From Prevotella sp. (lineage in GTDB: Bacteria > Bacteroidota > Bacteroidia > Bacteroidales > Bacteroidaceae), in the NCBI GenBank assembly GCA_021204735.1, contig JAJPYV010000243.1:1-5276 (forward strand): a DNA stretch of 5,276 nt, in the 5' to 3' direction. The notes beneath the pieces are model-generated. The model saw only the letters and a program-made list of their open reading frames with translations. It was not told the origin of the DNA and made no database searches. Positions 1 to 5,276 of this stretch are shown here, one piece after another (position 1 is the first letter of the stretch; each line of letters opens with the position of its first letter). A program made the translations under genes and the position numbers.

Positions 1-146
1 GCATAGCAATCTATAAGAAAGTTAACCGCGCCGTACTTGTTCAAATAGGCATACGCATCTGCATTGGAGATGTTGAATTTCTCCGCAAATGCCCCGACAC
101 AACAAATTACGTATTCTATTCTATTGACAATTTCCGTTTTGTTCAT
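1..146 (-). CDS. DUF3791 domain-containing protein, 5' part only (cut by window edge)
   Basis: Reading leftwards from the ATG at 146-144, 48 codons are open to the window edge. The peptide starts MNKTEIVNRIEYVICCVG and continues through AFAEKFNISNADAYAYLNKY to a segment ending NFLIDCY. This matches the N-terminal pattern I remember for DUF3791 proteins: an MNK..IV..IEYV start, a G-AFAE-F--S---AY-YL core and an F-LI--Y end. Those are small (about 70-80 residue) helical proteins common in gut Bacteroidota and Firmicutes. No biochemical function is established to my knowledge. They are often encoded beside DUF3990 proteins, an ADP-ribosyltransferase-like family, in toxin-antitoxin-like pairs; any such partner would lie beyond the left edge. 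The start at 146 is preceded by AAAAGG, a fair ribosome binding site. An in-frame ATG at 179-177 is possible but would leave almost no leader after the predicted promoter. The family call is from memory of the pattern and is fairly confident; the role is unknown. Confidence 0.75.
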   Translation of the reverse strand, partial: MNKTEIVNRIEYVICCVGAFAEKFNISNADAYAYLNKYGAVNFLIDCY

Positions 147-190
147 AATCCTTTTATTACCACTCTGAATAATAGACATATTGCAACAAT

Positions 191-225
191 GCAAAGATAG
201 CAATTTTAACTGATATATCACAGAC
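191..225 (-). promoter_or_regulatory. Predicted Bacteroidota-type promoter for the DUF3791 gene
   Basis: On the minus strand, TATCTTTGC at 199-191 fits the Bacteroidota -7 consensus TAnnTTTG exactly. About 19-21 bases upstream lies TCTGTG (224-219), an imperfect match to the -33 TTTG element. A start site would fall near 188-184, giving a leader of about 40 bases to the ATG at 146. That supports 146 over the upstream in-frame ATG at 179. The spacer contains the perfect 10-base palindrome TGATATATCA (211-220). Predicted from pattern only. Confidence 0.5.
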
Positions 226-316
226 TAGTAAATTAATTAGTTTTCTTTTTTGTTTTAGTGCTGCCCACTTTTTCTTCCCATTCAGTTGGATTTTACAATT
301 ATTTTCCGTAATGTTG

Positions 317-353
317 CACTTGCTGGTTGACCCTATGCCACTTGCTCTTTGAC
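317..353 (+). repeat. Imperfect direct repeat, 15-base units with 22-base period, upstream of dxs promoter
   Basis: CACTTGCTGGTTGAC at 317-331 recurs as CACTTGCTCTTTGAC at 339-353, matching at 13 of 15 positions. Unit starts are 22 bases apart, close to two helical turns, so both copies would face the same side of the DNA. Their centres lie roughly 75 and 97 bases upstream of the expected dxs start site, a usual place for an activator or repressor to bind. The repeat is directly visible; a regulatory role is inference. Confidence 0.5.
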
Positions 354-382
354 ACTAGTAAAAGCGATTTTTCACATAAAAA

Positions 383-414
383 GTCTGTATATCAGAAAAA
401 AATTGTAAGTTTGC
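383..414 (+). promoter_or_regulatory. Predicted Bacteroidota-type promoter for dxs (dxs-trkA-trkH)
   Basis: TAAGTTTGC at 406-414 is an exact match to the Bacteroidota -7 consensus TAnnTTTG. TCTG at 384-387 is a three-of-four match to the -33 TTTG, with an 18-base spacer. Transcription would begin near 417-421, leaving a leader of only about 15-19 bases before the dxs ATG at 436. No Shine-Dalgarno sequence is seen in that leader, which is common in this phylum. Confidence 0.6.
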
Positions 415-435
415 AAGCTATATTTCTATGAGATA

Positions 436-2355
436 ATGACAAGTACCGATGGTTTCAATCTTTTGGACGGCATAAATATACCCGCAGACTTAAGAAAATT
501 AGAAACAAAACAGCTCCCACAGTTATGTGATGAGTTGCGAAAAGACATATTGAAAGAATTGTCAACCAATCCCGGTCATTTGGCTTCAAGTCTGGGAGCA
601 GTTGAATTGACGGTTGCTTTGCACTATGTTTACAACACGCCTGATGACAGGTTGGTGTGGGACGTGGGGCATCAGGCATACGGTCATAAGATTCTTACGG
701 GGCGCAAGGAGTTATTCTGCACAAACAGAAAATTGAATGGCATCCGTCCGTTTCCATCTCCTATTGAGAGCGAATACGACAGTTTTATTTGCGGGCATGC
801 GTCAAACTCTATCTCTGCTGCTTTGGGAATGGCTGTGGCAGCGAAGAAGTTGGGTAACGATAAGCGGCATGTGGTTGCAATTATCGGAGACGGTGCTATG
901 AGTGGCGGGTTGGCTTTTGAGGGGCTCAACAATGTCTCCGCTACACCTAACGACATGCTTATTGTGCTCAACGACAATAATATGAGTATAGACAGGAGCG
1001 TGGGCGGAATGAGACAGGCCCTGTTAAGACTTAATACAGGCAAGACATATAACAAGATAAGATTTCTGCTCACTAAGTGGCTGAACTCTAAAGGGTATCT
1101 CAATGATGACAGGCGGCATACTTTGATACGACTGAACAACGCATTGAAGTCTGCAATCAGTCATCAGCAGAATATCTTCGAGGGTCTTAACATAAGATAT
1201 TTCGGACCGTTTGACGGTCATGATGTGATAGAGATAGTGCGTGTGTTGAGGCAGTTGAAAGACATGAAAGGTCCGAAACTGTTGCATCTTCACACCATAA
1301 AAGGTTATGGATATGCGCCGGCTGAGGAAAATGCCACTGTATGGCATGCTCCTGGTAAGTTTGACATTGACAGTGGGGAACGTATAGTTTCAAATGTTAC
1401 CAATGAACCGCCAAAGTTTCAGACGGTATTCGGGGAGACACTACTGGAATTGGCAAAGGAAAATCCTCGTATCGTTGGTGTTACTCCGGCTATGCCGACG
1501 GGGTGCTCCATGAACATCATGATGAAGGAGATGCCAGACAGGATATTCGATGTGGGAATTGCGGAGGGGCATGCCGTAACATTCTCTGCTGGTATGGCAA
1601 AGGATGGACTGCTGCCGTTCTGTAACATTTACAGTTCTTTCGCACAACGGGCTTACGACAATGTGATCCATGATGTTGCCATACTGGAGTTGCCAGTGGT
1701 ATTGTGCTTGGACCGCGCTGGTCTTGTTGGCGAGGACGGGGTTACTCATCATGGGGCGTTTGACATAGCTTCCTTGCGTGCCATACCTCACCTCACAATA
1801 GCATCGCCAATGAACGAGCATGAGTTGCGCAACTTGATGTACTCGGCTCAAAGCAGCAACAAGGGGGCATACGTTATACGCTATCCACGTGGAAAGGGTG
1901 TTCTGACAGACTGGCGTAACAAGTTTGAGGAAATTCCTACCGGTACGGGAAGAAAACTGCGTGACGGCTGGGGCATCGCAGTACTCTCACTCGGACCAAT
2001 CGGCAACAATGTCTCCTTGGCAATCCAGTTGGCGCAGCGCAGCGACAGCAGTCTCAATATTGCCCACTATGACATGCGTTTCGTAAAACCGTTGGATGAG
2101 AAAATCCTTGAGGATGTTTGCACGCGATGTGATAATATAATAACTGTGGAGGACGGTGTGCGCAACGGAGGTTTTGGGTCGGCTGTTCTTGAATGGGTGG
2201 AAGATCACGGTTATAATATCAAGATAACCCGCATTGGACTGCCAGACAATTTCGTGGCTCATGGTACAGTAGAGGAGTTGCAGCGCATAGTAGGCATTGA
2301 CCCCGGCTCCATTGCCGCTACCATACTCACCACAGCCGCACGCCATTCTAACTAA
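436..2355 (+). CDS. dxs: 1-deoxy-D-xylulose-5-phosphate synthase
   Basis: Cytoplasmic thiamine-diphosphate (TPP) enzyme that condenses pyruvate and glyceraldehyde 3-phosphate, with CO2 loss, to DXP. This is the first step of the MEP isoprenoid pathway, and DXP also feeds thiamine and pyridoxal phosphate synthesis. Its 639 residues are full length (usual about 620-640). The N-terminal TPP domain (about 1-320) has PGHLASSLG with H48, DVGHQAY with H79, GDGAMSGG at 151-158 and [14 protein letters not shown] at 178-191, the latter two forming the TPP/metal signature. The central transketolase-like domain (about 325-490) has IAEGHAVTF with catalytic E377, RAGLVGEDG from R427, D434, H438, and YPRG with R485. 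These align with E. coli E370, R420, D427, H431 and R478 at a constant offset of seven. The C-terminal transketolase domain spans about 505-630. The upstream ATG at 428 stops after two codons, so 436 is the start; GFNLLDGIN follows at residue 6, as in homologues. It leads the trk genes and seems intact. Confidence 0.98.
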   Translation: MTSTDGFNLLDGINIPADLRKLETKQLPQLCDELRKDILKELSTNPGHLASSLGAVELTVALHYVYNTPDDRLVWDVGHQAYGHKILTGRKELFCTNRKLNGIRPFPSPIESEYDSFICGHASNSISAALGMAVAAKKLGNDKRHVVAIIGDGAMSGGLAFEGLNNVSATPNDMLIVLNDNNMSIDRSVGGMRQALLRLNTGKTYNKIRFLLTKWLNSKGYLNDDRRHTLIRLNNALKSAISHQQNIFEGLNIRYFGPFDGHDVIEIVRVLRQLKDMKGPKLLHLHTIKGYGYAPAEENATVWHAPGKFDIDSGERIVSNVTNEPPKFQTVFGETLLELAKENPRIVGVTPAMPTGCSMNIMMKEMPDRIFDVGIAEGHAVTFSAGMAKDGLLPFCNIYSSFAQRAYDNVIHDVAILELPVVLCLDRAGLVGEDGVTHHGAFDIASLRAIPHLTIASPMNEHELRNLMYSAQSSNKGAYVIRYPRGKGVLTDWRNKFEEIPTGTGRKLRDGWGIAVLSLGPIGNNVSLAIQLAQRSDSSLNIAHYDMRFVKPLDEKILEDVCTRCDNIITVEDGVRNGGFGSAVLEWVEDHGYNIKITRIGLPDNFVAHGTVEELQRIVGIDPGSIAATILTTAARHSN

Positions 2356-2384
2356 GTAAGAAGCAACTGTTTTAAAGTATAAAG

Positions 2385-2399
2385 TTTAATTTTTAATTT
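2385..2399. repeat. AT heptamer tandem repeat in dxs-trkA gap
   Basis: TTTAATT occurs twice in tandem plus one extra T. It is the reverse complement of the AATTAAAAATTAAA tract after trkH (14 shared bases). The adjoining TTAATTTG (2393-2400) differs at one position from the TAnnTTTG -7 consensus, but no good -33 element sits upstream. An internal promoter here is therefore only a weak possibility. No terminator-like hairpin with a U-tract is seen in this gap. Confidence 0.4.
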
Positions 2400-2410
2400 G
2401 CCGTAAGGCA
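2399..2410 (+). promoter_or_regulatory. trkA ribosome binding site within a small GNRA-loop hairpin
   Basis: TGCC (2399-2402) pairs with GGCA (2407-2410) across a GTAA loop, which in RNA is a GUAA tetraloop of the stable GNRA class. The likely Shine-Dalgarno bases AAGG (2405-2408) lie half in the loop and half in the stem, eight bases before the trkA ATG at 2417. The pairing is visible; an effect on translation is inferred, and a four-pair stem may be too weak to matter alone. Confidence 0.4.
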
Positions 2411-2416
2411 TATCGT

Positions 2417-3760
2417 ATGAAAATAATAATTGCAGGAGCAAAAGCCATAGGATCACATTTGGCAAAGTTCCTCTCACGTAATAACTATGATATCACTCTC
2501 ATTGACGAGGATGAGGAGAGACTTAATGACCTTAGCGGTGACTATGACCTCATGACAATTCACGCCTCTCCGTCAAGTATCAAGGCCATGAAGGATGCTG
2601 AGGTTAAGGATTGTGACTTGTATATTGGAGTTACGCTGAACGAAGACTTGAATATAAACTGCTGCATCATAGCGAAAGCTCTTGGCGCGAAAAAGACAGT
2701 TGCGAAAATCAATAACGATGAGTTTCTCAACCATGAGATGGTGGCATTGTTCAACAAACTTGGTATCGATTCTCTTATCTATCCTGAAGGTCTGGCTGCT
2801 CATGACATTATAAATGGTTTGAAGATGAGTTGGGTACGTCTGCGTTGGGATGTTCACGAAGGTGCACTGATAATGCTCGGCATAAAACTGAGGGAAACGT
2901 GTGAGATTCTCAATCAGCCCCTGAAAGACCTCTGCAAACCAGAGACACCTTATCATATCGTTGCCATAAAAAGGGGTGGAGAGACAATTATTCCTCGTGG
3001 TGATGATGTACTGAAGATATATGATGTGGTTTACTTCATGACAACCCGTAATTACATTCCATATATCCGCAAGATTGTGGGTAAGGAACATTACGTTGAC
3101 GTGAAGAATGTGATGATTATGGGTGGCGGCGAAACTGCTCTTAAGGCGTCTTTGCTTTTGCCTGAATACATGAACGCGAAGATAATCGAGATTGACGAGA
3201 AGCGCTGCGAGTATATAAATGAGGTGATCAACAATAAAAACATAATGGTGATTAACGGTGACGGTCGTGATATTCCTCTTCTCATTGAGGAGGCTATCAA
3301 GAACACCCAGGCGTTTGTGGCTCTCACAGGAAATGCCGAGACTAATATCCTTGCCTGCCTTACAGCAAAACGAATGGGTGTGCGCAAGACTGTTGCCATG
3401 GTTGAGAACCTTGATTATGTCAGTATGGCGGAGAGCCTTGATATCGGAACTATCATCAACCGTAGGGCTATCGCGGCAAGTCATATTTACCAGATGTTGC
3501 TCGACTCTGACACTGAGAACACGAGATTCCTTATGAATGCCAATGCTGATGTAGTTGAGTTCACCGCTCAGGAAGGTTCTAAAATCACGAAGAAGAAGGT
3601 TTATGAATTAGGACTTCCGTATGGTATGACAATTGGTGGACTCGTAAGAAATGGTGAGGGTATGCTCGTTTCCGGTGGCTCACAAATTCAGGCTGGCGAT
3701 ACAGTAGTTGTTTACTGTCATGATATAAACATAGAGAAAATAGAGAGATTATTCAAGTAA
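2417..3760 (+). CDS. trkA: Trk potassium uptake system, cytoplasmic nucleotide-binding subunit TrkA
   Basis: Peripheral regulatory subunit that forms a gating ring under the TrkH channel and controls potassium uptake by binding nucleotides. It has 447 residues, typical for two-lobed TrkA. Four domains are visible in order: Rossmann RCK-N at about 1-120 (KIIIAGAKAIGSHLA, then ITLIDEDEERL with acidic D30), RCK-C at about 140-222 (PYHIVAIKRGGETIIPRGDD at 178-197), a second RCK-N at about 230-350 (VMIMGGGETALKAS, then GDGRD at 281-285 and FVALTGNAETNILACL), and a second RCK-C at about 370-447 (GGLVRNGEGMLVSGGSQI, ending in an AGDTVVVYC strand). Both glycine loops depart from GxGxxG: K9 replaces the second glycine in lobe one, and A241 the third in lobe two. 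This may be normal for the lineage. It starts 61 bases after dxs, with AAGG eight bases before the ATG, and trkH follows 26 bases later, so partner subunits are adjacent. Confidence 0.97.
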   Translation: MKIIIAGAKAIGSHLAKFLSRNNYDITLIDEDEERLNDLSGDYDLMTIHASPSSIKAMKDAEVKDCDLYIGVTLNEDLNINCCIIAKALGAKKTVAKINNDEFLNHEMVALFNKLGIDSLIYPEGLAAHDIINGLKMSWVRLRWDVHEGALIMLGIKLRETCEILNQPLKDLCKPETPYHIVAIKRGGETIIPRGDDVLKIYDVVYFMTTRNYIPYIRKIVGKEHYVDVKNVMIMGGGETALKASLLLPEYMNAKIIEIDEKRCEYINEVINNKNIMVINGDGRDIPLLIEEAIKNTQAFVALTGNAETNILACLTAKRMGVRKTVAMVENLDYVSMAESLDIGTIINRRAIAASHIYQMLLDSDTENTRFLMNANADVVEFTAQEGSKITKKKVYELGLPYGMTIGGLVRNGEGMLVSGGSQIQAGDTVVVYCHDINIEKIERLFK

Positions 3761-3786
3761 CCGTTCTGTTCGGCTGCTTCTGACAG

Positions 3787-5244
3787 ATGATAAATTTTAA
3801 ACTCATATATAAGGTTTTAGGTTCGTTGCTTTTTATTGAAGCCACGATGTTGCTCTGTTGTATCGTAATGTCTTTCTATTACAAGGAGGATGATTCCCTT
3901 GCATTTATCGTAAGTCTCATTCTTACTGTCATGATGGCAATAGGACTGAAATACTTGGGGCGTGAGGCTGAAAACAGTATGGGAAGGCGTGACGCATACT
4001 TGCTTGTTACTCTTACTTGGGTAATATTCAGTGTTTTCGGGGCTTTTCCTTTCATCATAAGTGGCTATCTGACAAGCTACACTAATGCCTTTTTTGAGAC
4101 TATGTCTGGTTTTACAACAACAGGGGCATCAATATTGGATGACATAGAGGCGTTGCCGCACGCACTGATATTCTGGCGGTCGATGCTTCAATGGATAGGC
4201 GGACTTGGTATTGTATTCTTCACCATTGCCATCCTCCCATCTCTTGTAGGGGGTAGTGTGAGGGTGTTCTCCGCAGAAGCGACAGGTCCTATAAAGTCGA
4301 AGTTGCATCCGCGACTCAGCACGACGGCAAAGTCGATTTGGGTGATTTACCTTATTATTACGGTGGGTTGTGGCGTATGTTTCTATATTGCTGGCATGGA
4401 TTTGTTTGACTGTTTGAATTATGCCTTGACAGTTTCTGCAACGGGAGGTTTTGCACCGCACAACGATAGCACCGCTTATTTCCATTCTGTTGCAATAGAT
4501 TATATTACGATAGTTTTCATGTTTCTTGCCGGTGTTAATTTCACCATGATGTATATGGCTTTGTTCAGGGGGAAAATTAAGGATATGGTAAAAGACACTG
4601 AGTTGAGGTTTTACTTTACGATTGTGGTTATGGCAACGGCAGGTATCATATTTTTCATGGTAAGAGACTTGAATTATAATTTCATGGATTCGTTGCGTTA
4701 TGCCCTTTTTGAGGTTGTCTCTTTGATTACTACAACAGGTGTTTTCAATGCGGATGCTGGTCAGTGGCCGCATATCACATGGATAATCTTGTGTGTATGT
4801 ATGTTCTTTGGGGCTTGTGCCGGCAGTACCAGTGGTGGTTTTAAGTGCATAAGGGGTTTGATGCTTTTCAAGATAGTGAAAAATGAGTTCAGCCGTATCA
4901 TACATCCGAGAGCTATTTTACCTGTAAAGGTGAAAGGTGGAAATGTGCCATACCAGTCACAAGTGACACTGCTCGTGTTCCTGTGCATTTATATAGTTTT
5001 GACACTTTTCGCATTTTTGGTACTTGCCTGCATGGGAATAGATAATACTAATGCATTTACAATAGCTTTGAGTTGTTCCAGCAATGTGGGACCTGCATTC
5101 GGATCTCAGATTGGTCCTACATCATCGTGGAACATGCTTCCTGATGCAGCCAAGTGGATTTGCTCAATTCTGATGCTGATGGGGCGTCTTGAATTTTTCA
5201 GTGTACTGGTGCTCTTCACACCTGCTTTTTGGAAAGAAAACTAA
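3787..5244 (+). CDS. trkH: Trk potassium uptake system, membrane channel subunit TrkH
   Basis: Inner-membrane ion-translocating subunit of the Trk potassium uptake system, working with TrkA. Its 485 residues match the usual TrkH length. It has the family's four membrane-pore-membrane repeats, and all four filter glycines are present: TTTGAS with G113, SATGGF with G220, TTTGVF with G318, and SSNVGPAFG with G435. An N-terminal pair of hydrophobic helices (about 8-30 and 37-57) precedes the first repeat, as in TrkH rather than the shorter KtrB. The GACAGSTSGGFKCIR segment (342-356) corresponds to the flexible intramembrane loop after pore three that gates the channel. R467 in MGRLEFF corresponds to the conserved arginine of the last helix that lines the pore. 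The ATG at 3787 begins MINFKLIYKVLGSLLFIEA, like homologues. No Shine-Dalgarno sequence lies before it, so its translation may be coupled to trkA 26 bases upstream. The gene seems intact. Confidence 0.97.
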   Translation: MINFKLIYKVLGSLLFIEATMLLCCIVMSFYYKEDDSLAFIVSLILTVMMAIGLKYLGREAENSMGRRDAYLLVTLTWVIFSVFGAFPFIISGYLTSYTNAFFETMSGFTTTGASILDDIEALPHALIFWRSMLQWIGGLGIVFFTIAILPSLVGGSVRVFSAEATGPIKSKLHPRLSTTAKSIWVIYLIITVGCGVCFYIAGMDLFDCLNYALTVSATGGFAPHNDSTAYFHSVAIDYITIVFMFLAGVNFTMMYMALFRGKIKDMVKDTELRFYFTIVVMATAGIIFFMVRDLNYNFMDSLRYALFEVVSLITTTGVFNADAGQWPHITWIILCVCMFFGACAGSTSGGFKCIRGLMLFKIVKNEFSRIIHPRAILPVKVKGGNVPYQSQVTLLVFLCIYIVLTLFAFLVLACMGIDNTNAFTIALSCSSNVGPAFGSQIGPTSSWNMLPDAAKWICSILMLMGRLEFFSVLVLFTPAFWKEN

Positions 5245-5255
5245 CGACTGTGACG

Positions 5256-5271
5256 AATTAAAAATTAAAAA
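5256..5271. repeat. AT heptamer tandem repeat after trkH
   Basis: ATTAAAA occurs twice in tandem (5257-5270) with an extra A on each side. It is followed by ATGCA at the window edge. The ATG at 5272 could be the start of a next gene, but two further bases are not enough to judge. No terminator hairpin is visible in the 32 bases after trkH; one could lie outside. Confidence 0.4.
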
Positions 5272-5276
5272 ATGCA

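Larger units (their letters stand above)
147..435. other. Divergent AT-rich regulatory spacer
   Basis: This 289-base region separates the leftward DUF3791 gene from rightward dxs. I find no convincing gene or RNA gene in it. It holds the two back-to-back promoters listed separately, an imperfect direct repeat at 317-353, and two copies of ACTAGTAAA at 224-232 and 354-362. T-rich runs at 240-256 and A-rich runs at 378-404 make it much more AT-rich than the flanking genes. On the minus strand a frame stays open for about 65 codons between stops across roughly 355-160. It has no ATG and no recognisable content, so I treat it as chance. Confidence 0.7.

Noticed and set aside
177..179. Alternative upstream ATG for the DUF3791 gene
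   Set aside because: It is in frame, but it would sit only a few bases after the predicted transcription start, while the ATG at 146-144 has AAAAGG before it and gives the family-like MNK start.
160..355. Minus-strand frame of about 65 codons free of stops in the divergent spacer
   Set aside because: It has no ATG start, no recognisable protein content, and crosses the predicted leftward promoter, so it is probably chance.
368..382. TTTTT-cacat-AAAAA inverted repeat upstream of the dxs promoter
   Set aside because: It consists only of A-T pairs from homopolymer runs, so it more likely reflects AT-rich promoter DNA than a terminator or operator.
428..435. Upstream ATG before dxs
   Set aside because: It reads ATG AGA TAA, a two-codon frame that stops immediately and is out of frame with dxs.
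1441..1851. Minus-strand open frame opposite the DXS central domain
   Set aside because: It overlaps the catalytic core of dxs, and the translated product has no recognisable domain.
2573..3484. Long minus-strand open frame (about 300 codons) opposite trkA
   Set aside because: It lies wholly antisense to a well-recognised gene, shows no known motif, and is rich in His, Cys and Asn as expected from reading trkA codons backwards.
3761..3786. Possible hairpin or terminator between trkA and trkH
   Set aside because: Only a three-pair CCG/CGG stem or a four-pair CTGT/ACAG stem can be drawn, with no U-tract, so a terminator is not supported.
4129..4905. Minus-strand open frame (about 258 codons) opposite trkH
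   Set aside because: Antisense to conserved trkH filter segments, with low-quality composition (many His, Arg, Thr and Cys) and no promoter or binding site.

Overview
The window looks like a chromosomal segment from the phylum Bacteroidota, order Bacteroidales, most likely a Prevotellaceae-type organism. Three things point there. The gene order dxs-trkA-trkH is a Bacteroidales arrangement as far as I recall. The encoded proteins read like Bacteroides/Prevotella family members, for example the [10 protein letters not shown] active-site segment in DXS. The upstream spacer carries promoter elements of the Bacteroidota type (TAnnTTTG near -7). The genus call is inference from remembered sequences, not from a search.

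Layout: positions 1-146 (minus strand) hold the 5' part of a DUF3791-domain protein that runs off the left edge. Positions 147-435 are an AT-rich divergent spacer with two back-to-back promoters, one reading left into the DUF3791 gene and one reading right into dxs. The two promoters resemble each other well beyond the -7 box. An imperfect direct repeat with a 22-base period lies upstream of the dxs promoter. Positions 436-2355 (+) encode 1-deoxy-D-xylulose-5-phosphate synthase. A 61-base gap leads to trkA (2417-3760, +), and a 26-base gap leads to trkH (3787-5244, +). The last 32 bases are a short AT-rich spacer with an AT heptamer repeat.

Function: DXS makes the first intermediate of the MEP isoprenoid pathway, which also feeds thiamine and pyridoxal phosphate synthesis. 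TrkH is the membrane potassium-translocating subunit and TrkA is its cytoplasmic nucleotide-binding gating ring, so trkA and trkH form one potassium uptake system. The three co-directional genes, with no clear terminator between them, are probably one transcription unit led by dxs. A weak internal promoter or translational control before trkA is possible.

Most of the window is ordinary core metabolism and transport. The parts worth a second look are the divergent regulatory spacer, the truncated DUF3791 gene (a family often placed in toxin-antitoxin-like operons), the altered glycine motifs of TrkA, and a small hairpin over the trkA ribosome binding site. I do not see a clearly new multi-gene system inside the window.
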